Assembly: GCF_023065955.2 (NCBI RefSeq)
Contig: NW_026622852.1
Span: 7,038,423-7,102,422 of the forward strand
Direction: 5' to 3'
Source of the DNA: Ursus arctos
Lineage: Eukaryota; Chordata; Mammalia; Carnivora; Ursidae
DNA length: 64,000 nt
In this document: piece after piece, positions 57,628 through 64,000 of the stretch
Position numbering within the stretch: the stretch's first letter is position 1
Layout of the letters: each line of letters starts with the position of its first letter
Made by a program: the position numbers and the translations under genes
The notes under the pieces: model-generated
What the model saw: only the letters and a program-made list of their open reading frames with translations
What the model was told of the DNA's origin: nothing
Database searches by the model: none

Positions 57628-58371
57628 TGTCAGTGTAGAAATGCAATTGATTTTTTAACATTAATTTTATATCTTGCAATGGTGATGAATTCATTTATTT
57701 ATTTTTGTGAAGGCTCTAGGGTTTTCTGCATATAAGATTATATCATCTGCAAACAGAAGTAATTGTGCTTCTTGCTTTCTAATTTAGATATCTTCTATTT
57801 CCTTTTCTTGCCTAATTGCTTTGGCTAGGACTCACAGTACTATGTTGAATATAAGCAAAAATGGGTGTTTTTGCTTTGTGCCAAATCTTAGAGAAACATT
57901 TTTCATTTTAGCATTTAGTATGATGTTAGCTGTGGGCCTTGCATATAGGGTCTATATTGTACTAAGGTAAGCTCCTTCTATAACTAATAACATAAAAAGG
58001 TGTTTAATTTTGCCACATGTTTTTTCTGAAGCTATTGAGATGAGAATGTGATTTTTTTTATCCTGTTCTCTTAATGTGGTGTATCATATTGATTGATTTG
58101 TGTATGTTGAACCACTCTTACATCCAATGAACAAATACCACTTGGTCATGGTGTATACTCTTTTCAATGTACTGTCAAATTCAGTCTGTTGATACTTTGT
58201 TAGGGGTTTTGTATCTATGCTCATCAGGAGTAGTTTCTGGTTTTTTTTTGTTTTTTTTTTTTTTTTTTTTGTCCCTTTGCTGGCTTGTGTATCAGGGTAA
58301 CTCTGTCTCACAGAAAAACTTTCAAAGTGTTCCCTCTCCTATTTTTTGGAAGATTTAAAAAAGGGTTGCAT
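57628..58371 (-). mobile_element. Ancient L1 ORF2 segment, inverted part of a split L1
   Basis: Antisense ORF2 reverse-transcriptase landmarks: 'gtgtagaaatgcaattgatt', 'agattatatcatctgcaaac' (the FADD/ILY region), 'tatgttgaatataagcaaaa', 'tgtggtgtatcatattgatt', 'ttgaaccactcttacatcca' and 'gtgtatcagggtaactctgt'. An expanded poly(T) run (58241-58271) interrupts it. All frames are broken. Confidence 0.8.
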
Positions 58372-58590
58372 TATCTGAAAAGGAAATAAAATAAATGAAT
58401 GAATTTACAATTATGCCCAATAGAATAAACTACTCAGGAATAAAATTTACCAAGGAGGTAAAAAATTTATGCACTGAAAAATATAAAACACTGATGAAAG
58501 AAATTAAAGCAGACACAAATAAATGGAAAGACACCCTGTGTTCACAGATTGGAGTAATGCACATTGTTAAAATACCTCTTGAATTTAGAA
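58372..58590 (+). mobile_element. Ancient L1 ORF2 segment, sense part of a split L1
   Basis: 'Atctgaaaaggaaataaaat', then a readable frame with YSGIKFTKEVKNLCTEKYKT, MKEIKADTNKWKDTLCSQIG and MHIVKI, is L1 ORF2 just after the RT core. In L1 order it starts within about 15 bases of where the neighbouring inverted segment begins. It ends abruptly near 58590 without a 3' UTR. Confidence 0.8.
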
Positions 58591-59620
58591 TGACTTTATT
58601 CAGTGATTTCATTCTGCTACTGTTCATTGATTTTTTCCTATTATTTCTCTCTTTAAATTTGTAATGACACCCATGGTCTTAAATTTTTATCCACTCAACA
58701 TTTATTCCCATGTACTACACCTCTTATCCTCAACTCTCAGCTGAAGTTAATCTAATAAATTATCCAAGATTTCCTTCTTACAACACTCATTGGCCTTGTC
58801 TCATTTTTTATTTTAATCGTATGCTCTGTGACTTTATTCAATTGACCACTGGTTGATTTAATAATTCATGAATAGATATCATATTAATTTAAATATCAGA
58901 ATATTCAAAATTAATATCAAATCCAGTCGAATATAATTCATTAATTGAACAAGTTATGCAAGAGAGAATAGATGAGCAAATGAATCCCCAATAGAAACTC
59001 ACAGTGTATTTTTGAAACTCTTTGCTATGTATTTCTCTGGACTCCTTTGTTATTTCTAGTTTTCTCAATACCTCATGATCACCTTTTTCACCTTAGCTGT
59101 GAACTTCACATTATCACTGTATAATTTTTTTGTCCCTTATATTACTTAATTCACCAACTTAAGTTTTTCAATATCACCTCTGTGGTGAAGACTCCCAAAG
59201 CTGCTGCCGAGTCCTGGACTTTGTTGTTTTCCAGTTTCAAATCTCTAATTGTCTCCTAGGCAATCCCATTGGATATTCTCTTTTTCCCTCAAATATCTCT
59301 TAGCTAAACTGGATTGATTGATTTATTACACTGCCTTTAACTTTTTCGTATAGAACTGTGCACAACACCAAGGCTGACACTTGACAAAATAAAATTAGCA
59401 ACACTTTTTTGTTATATACCCGGACTTCAAAGCTCAGTGCTCACCTCCTGCCAGCATCTGGGATCACTTTGTTCCTTACTATTAGCCAGGGGCAAACCCA
59501 CAGAGTGTCATCACATGCTCCTGCCCCCATGCTTTTGACAGCACTTTATCTCCACTCCTCTCTTGCTTTTCCTGATAGGAAATACAAAGCTCTATAATTT
59601 CTCCCCATCACACGTAGCAG
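58591..59620. other. Unclassified sequence
   Basis: There is no supported gene. Composition rises slightly around 59160-59600, but the frames there lack domains. Confidence 0.35.
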
Positions 59621-59801
59621 CAGTTGTCAGGACCGGCCACACAATAGAATTACCTTGGGAGATTTTAACAAATAATGGTACTTAGACTAGATCCCCAGAT
59701 ATTATTAATTTTTTTTAATAGTAAGAAGTAAGATTTGAGCATTTGAATTGTGATAAACTCCCTGGATAATTCTAACGTGTATCCAGACTTTCTAACCACT
59801 G
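59621..59801. mobile_element. hAT-type DNA transposon fossil (MER5-like)
   Basis: It starts CAGTTGTCAGGACCGGCCAC and ends CTAACCACTG, whose reverse complement CAGTGGTTAG mirrors the start as a short terminal inverted repeat. Interior phrases ('tagaattaccttgggagatt', 'ctagatccccagatattatt', 'aaactccctggataattcta') follow MER5 order. No 8-bp target duplication is seen. Confidence 0.6.
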
Positions 59802-59859
59802 AATTACAAGATAACATCTGGATTATTTTGTTTAATGACAAACATTGTCTAAATGCTGC

Positions 59860-60090
59860 TTTTTTTAGGCTCCAAACTCAGCTCCCCTTAGTACCTGGCA
59901 CTTCAGCGGTATGGCATAGCACCTGTCATTCCTTGAATATATCATACAGCATATTTCGCAGTATTGAGGTGTTTCTCATCTTCTCACATTTTTCTTTTTC
60001 CAAATTATTCTTCAAATCTCAGCTCACACACTGCCTCTCCCAAGAAGCCTCCCTGGAACTGACATCGCTTCACCTCTGCCTCTACCCACA
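59860..60090. repeat. Ancient L2-like remnant
   Basis: 'Cttcaaatctcagctcacac', 'actgcctctcccaagaagcc' and 'tccctggaactgacatc' match the common L2-class phrase 'ttcaaggcccagctcaaatgccacctcc...aggaagccttccctga'. Confidence 0.5.
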
Positions 60091-60780
60091 CCTCTGTTCA
60101 CTTATAATAAGAGAATAGAGAGTGACATCTTATTTCCTAAATTTTAGGGAGTTAGATTCATACAGTACTACAATCTCAGATTCCCTGTGGTCACTGATGA
60201 AGGAGTTGGGCTGCTTACCTGAAGACAGAGTGCAAAGTTTGTTAAGTCTTACCACACCAAGAGTCCAGAGTAATCATTGCTATTTTAGTATATTGATCCA
60301 AACTTTTGGCAAATATGTCCCATTATCTTCCCATTTATGGAGGTGGGAAGTGACAAAGAGGCAATGGGGAGAAAAGCTAAACCAATTCTGTATTAAAATA
60401 GAGCAGGAGCATTAGAATAGAGCAGAACATCCCTTTATGGAAAGGCGAAAATTATGTAACAAAAAATATCCTAATGGAATCAAGTTTTCCGTATCAGCTG
60501 CATCACTTGAGATTGAATTATTTAAGTTTTTATTATTAGATTTTGCAAAATTCCTTCCTCTGTTTCTTTTAGACTCTAAAACTTTCCAAAACACTCTATT
60601 TTATTCTTCATTATTCATTCACCCTTCCTCAAATTGTATGACAACTATCCATGAGTGCCTACTCTATATTAGATGGTAATGAATTTAAATTCATTAACTC
60701 TAGAAGATAGATAAACAAACCCACACTCAGAAAAGTGAGGGATATTTAATAATCACACTGTTAAAAATAAAATAACCTGA
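60091..60780. other. Unclassified sequence
   Basis: Open frames at 60122-60415 and 60437-60679 have no recognisable domain or splice context. Confidence 0.35.
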
Positions 60781-60827
60781 TTAATATAATATAATATAAT
60801 ATAATATAATATAATATAATATAATAA
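60781..60827. repeat. (AATAT)n pentanucleotide microsatellite
   Basis: About nine uninterrupted TATAA units. Confidence 0.97.
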
Positions 60828-61107
60828 GTGTATCTTTACTATTTCTTCTAAGTGATAAAAATATTCTCAAGCCACTTAGAGTAAGAATGCCACTGTCAGT
60901 GTTTAGTAAAGCCTTAGGCATATGAAAGAGATTGGGTAATATTAAAAAACACAAGAACAAAACAAAACAATAACTACAAAAGGCAAAAAAATTCACAAAT
61001 AAACTTACTCAAAAGTAGGCCTAGAGTAAAGGGATTGGCTATGCACTAAGAAGAAACTAATAAAAAGTAGAAAGTTGTCAATACCATATTCTTTGAGCAC
61101 TAGAAAG

Positions 61108-61258
61108 TTTGTGTGTGTGTGTGTGTATATATGTACTCACACATATACATACATACATATGTTGATTTATAAATGTATGAAACATAAATATATATGTATA
61201 CAAACATATACACACATATATGAAACAGTATATACACACACACACTCATACAGATATA
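61108..61258. repeat. Compound (GT)n/(CATA)n/(CA)n simple repeat
   Basis: GTGTGTGTGTGTGTGTGT, then TATATATG, then several ACATACATACAT and TACACACACACAC blocks. No gene is present. Confidence 0.9.
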
Positions 61259-62512
61259 AATTAGAACAATGCCTAGAAAATATTAAGAGCTATACAAATA
61301 TTAGTCATTGTATACAATCTCCCTAAGACCTGAGGAATTGATGAACTGGCATGTTAAAGAAGGATCCTAATGACTTTTCAGTAGAGAAGGACTACAAGGA
61401 CACAGAATGGAAGAGAGAAATCCAATGAAAATAAAATTACAAGAGAAGAGTTTGAATATGACAGTAATTTGACTATGTAGGTAGAGGTAAAGTTGGAAAG
61501 AAATTGTGGATTTTTAGATATATTTTAAAGGAAAAGCCAATAAGACTTAACCATGAACTATATGCAGAGTATTAGACAAAAGAGAAATGCAAGGATAGTT
61601 CCAAGGATGAGAGTGATTGAAGTACAGATGATTAGTCTTTTCAGGGTTCCATTTCAAGGTGGCAATGTAGGAAGACTCTGAACTCACTTCTTCTGCAGAA
61701 CACCCCAAACTACACCTATCAATAGAGTGATTCCTCCTGAAGAACTGAGGGCTGACTCAACAGCTACTGAACAATCAAAGATAGAAAGAATGGCCGGATA
61801 ACAAGAAAGATGGATAATAAATGGAATCTCCACCCCCAACACTGCAAACAGCAATGGGGAGGGATAGTACTGAGGTACTGGGAATGGGTTGCTCTGTCCT
61901 TGGGCATAGAAAAATAGCAATAAAAAACACATGGTTTAAAAGAGCAACTAGTATATAAAGGAGACAACACTAGAACTCTGCCAAACACTAAAGGACTTGT
62001 GGGAAAGCTCTCCAGGTCAGAGGGACTGGAAAGTGACATGGTTTATATCCCCACCCCATCTTGAAAGACTGGGCCAGAGCAGAGTCCAGACAACCTGGCA
62101 GGCAGGTCTGGTAGTCTCTGGGCTTGTGACTTTAGTAAGCCCAAGGTCCAGAGACCCATACCAACCTTAGATCTACTGGTTACAGAAGAAAAGCCACATA
62201 TTAGAGGGGCCAGGGATCTGCAGGAACACTCACTCCTCCTCCACCTCAAGGGTCTACTTTAGAGCTGGGTCTGACCACCATAAGGGACAGATTCAGACAC
62301 CATAATTGGACAGTCCTGATTCCTTAAGGTCATTCATGACTCCATAACTGGTTGGTTTGGTCATCACAGGAAGTTTGTAACCTCAGCAATCTGGGGGTCC
62401 TGAAGCCCAGACCAGTCCTGGTCATGTTGGAGCACAGAAAAAAAAGCCACAGTTGAAAAAGGCCAAAGAACTGCAAGGACATTCTCTCCCACCTTGACCA
62501 TAAAAGTCTAGA

Positions 62513-62709
62513 TGTGTGAGCCTGGGTAGCTCAGTTGGTTAAGCCTATGCCTTCAACTCAGGTCATGATCCAGGGTCCTGGGATCGAGCCCTACATCGAT
62601 GTCCCTGTTCAGTGGGGCATCTTCTTCTCCTTCTCCCTCTACTATTCCCCCCTCCACTCGTGCTCTGTCTCTCACTTTCTCTCAAATAAATAAATAAATC
62701 TTAAAAAAA
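62513..62709 (+). mobile_element. Can-SINE inserted in ancient L1 5' UTR
   Basis: The head 'gagcctgggtagctcagttg' (with its first bases altered), 'caggtcatgatccagggtcc' and an AAATAAATAAATAAATC tail are present. AAAAGTCTAGA (62502-62512) and AAAAGTCCAGA (62710-62720) form an 11-bp target duplication with one mismatch. Confidence 0.96.
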
Positions 62710-62829
62710 AAAAGTCCAGACTGCAGCAGAGTCCAGCATACAGTTAAATGGAGACCTCAGTGAACACAGAGTCCACAAGCCCACACCAGTCACCCTGTGA
62801 TGCTGGGGCACAGAAAACAAGCTGCAGTT

Positions 62830-63050
62830 TTGTGGGTTTTTTCTTTTTTTTTTCCTTTAATTGTTACTGTTTGATTTTATTTATTTTTTTTCCTTTTCAA
62901 ATTTTATCTTCTTTTCTTTCTTTTTTTTTGGTTTTGTTCTTTTCTGTCTTGTTCTCTTTTTTTATTATTTTTCTCTCCTTTTTTTCTTTTTCTTTTCTTT
63001 TATTATTTGTTAGTATTATTATTATTGTTTATTTATTTATTTTCTCTGTA
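62830..63050. repeat. T-rich polypyrimidine tract within the ancient L1 5' UTR
   Basis: Long TTTTCTTT/TTTTATT runs, ending in TTATTATTATTGTTTATTTA. The frame at 62748-63068 is a chance product of this tract. Confidence 0.7.
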
Positions 63051-63199
63051 AAAATCCATGATTTATAACAATAACTAGCATATACAGCCATAGCTCCTGC
63101 CAGCCAGCAAGTCTGCAAACATACACAATGGGCATAGGTATCACCATACACAAGATCACTTCCTCAACTTTAGGAGATGTAGCCATTTGCCTAATCCAC

Positions 63200-64000
63200 A
63201 GAAACATAGAAAGTCAAGTAAAATGGGGAGACAGAGGAATATGCTTCAAAAGAAAGAACAAGGAAAAAATTCAGTAAAAAATTTAAATGAAACAGAGATA
63301 AGCAGAATTAAATGAAAACAGAGATAAAAAAATTAAATGAAACAGAGATAAGCCTGATAAAAAATTTAAAATAATGATCATAAAGATGGGCTGGAGAAAA
63401 GAATGGAAGAATTCAGTGAGACCTTCAATAGGACCTTCAAAGATTAAAAAGAACCAATCAGAGCTGAACAATACAATAACGAAAATAAACACACACACAC
63501 ACATACACACACACGAGGTAATCAACAGCAGATTAGAGGATACAGAATGTATCAGTGATCTAGAAGACAGGGTAATGGAAAGCACACAGGCTGAACAGCA
63601 AAAAGAGAAAATAATTTTTAAAAAGTGAAAATAGATTAAGAGATTTCTTGGATAACATCAAGCAAACAAATTTTCACATTATAAGGGTCCTAGAAAAACA
63701 AGAGGGAGAAAAAGATGTAGAAAACTTATTAAAGAAATAATAACTGAAAACTTCTCTAACCTAAGGAAGAAAATAGACATCCAAGTCCAAGAAGCACAGA
63801 AGAGTTCCAAACAAGATAAACCCAAGGAGATCCACAGCACAGCACATAATAATTAAAACGCCAAAGGTTAGAAACCAAAGAGAGAATCCTAAAAGCAACA
63901 GGAGAGAAATAAAACGTTACGTACAAGGGAAAACTTAAATCACTATTAACTGATTTTTCACAGAACTTTTAGGCCAGAGAGAGTGGTTGATATATTCAAG
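63200..64000 (+). pseudogene. Ancient L1 ORF1, broken, partial
   Basis: A diverged ORF1 whose peptide pieces are recognisable: coiled-coil parts 'KNQSELNNTITKINT' and 'INSRLEDTECISDLEDRVME', then the nucleic-acid-binding region ('attataagggtcctagaaaa', 'gaaaacttctctaacctaag', 'caagtccaagaagcacagaa', 'aggagatccacagcacagca') and C-terminal phrases ('aacgttacgtacaagggaaa', 'ctgatttttcacagaacttt'). A (CA)n run replaces part of the coiled coil, and a short unit is triplicated at 63281-63351. Frameshifts occur throughout, and the end lies outside the window. Confidence 0.8.
63488..63514. repeat. (CA)n microsatellite within ancient L1 ORF1
   Basis: CACACACACACACACATACACACACACAC-type run in the coiled-coil coding part, replacing a few codons of the original. 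Confidence 0.9.

Larger units (their letters stand above)
61655..64000 (+). mobile_element. Ancient L1 with 5' UTR and ORF1, runs off the window
   Basis: The old L1 5' UTR opens near 61655 ('tcaaggtggcaatgtaggaa', 'actctgaactcacttcttct', 'cctgaagaactgagggctga', 'tccacccccaacactgcaaa'). It continues through a T-rich tract (62830-63050), with a Can-SINE at 62513-62709. ORF1 follows from about 63200. The ORF2 part would lie beyond the window. Confidence 0.85.

Noticed and set aside
59750..60118. 122-codon plus-strand frame with a PLVPGTSAVWHS-like part
   Set aside because: It overlaps hAT and L2-like repeat remnants, and the frame is likely chance.

Overview
The window is non-coding mammalian DNA from a caniform carnivore, most likely a bear. 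The basis is 18 tRNA-related carnivore SINEs (Can-SINE/SINEC) plus one 5'-less copy inside an L1, several of them nearly intact (for example 6722-6930, 17029-17222, 36500-36689). The young type, with a 'gtcttcggctcagggcgtgatcccggcg'-like head and a 'ctctctcgctggctgtctc' tail, looks ursid to me; that species-level call is inference. There are no prokaryotic features, no rRNA or tRNA genes and no CRISPR array. No intact host protein-coding gene is visible. The only host coding candidate is one possible exon on the minus strand (38648-38837) with good splice signals on both sides.

Layout. 1-12 kb: AT-rich DNA with scattered Can-SINEs and old degraded repeats. 12.1-13.45 kb: an ancient antisense L1. 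13.8-17.6 kb: five Can-SINEs and a MIR. 18.5-24.4 kb: two ancient sense L1 3' parts, an L1ME-like block, and a TA-flanked DNA transposon at 22089-22594. 25.66-26.24 kb: a solo LTR of the ERVL-MaLR kind split by a Can-SINE. 27.3-34.1 kb: a nested complex in which an ancient minus-strand L1 3' end carries a Can-SINE and a young 5.3-kb L1 (28698-33980). 34.1-45.7 kb: mostly unique DNA with MIR remnants, two Can-SINEs inserted one after the other into the same target, and the candidate exon. 45.76-52.08 kb: a full-length 6.3-kb young L1 with 14-bp target-site duplications and a CpG-rich, tandemly repeated 5' UTR. 52.3-61.6 kb: further SINE, MIR and hAT remnants and an inverted (twin-priming-like) L1. 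61.65 kb to the end: the 5' part of an ancient plus-strand L1 carrying a Can-SINE and running off the window.

How the parts relate. The L1s encode the machinery (ORF1p RNA chaperone, ORF2p endonuclease and reverse transcriptase) that inserted the SINEs in trans, and most SINEs show the expected 8-18 bp target duplications. Both young L1s are inactive: each has frameshifts, and one also has nonsense codons. They share two unusual traits that probably came from their source element: a SINE-derived tail segment inside the 5' UTR, and an in-frame TGA that cuts the C-terminal domain of ORF1.

I found no new multigene system. The points most worth checking are the candidate exon, the SINE-containing L1 5' UTR, the shared ORF1 stop, and a SINE-L1-SINE chimera at 27321-27498.
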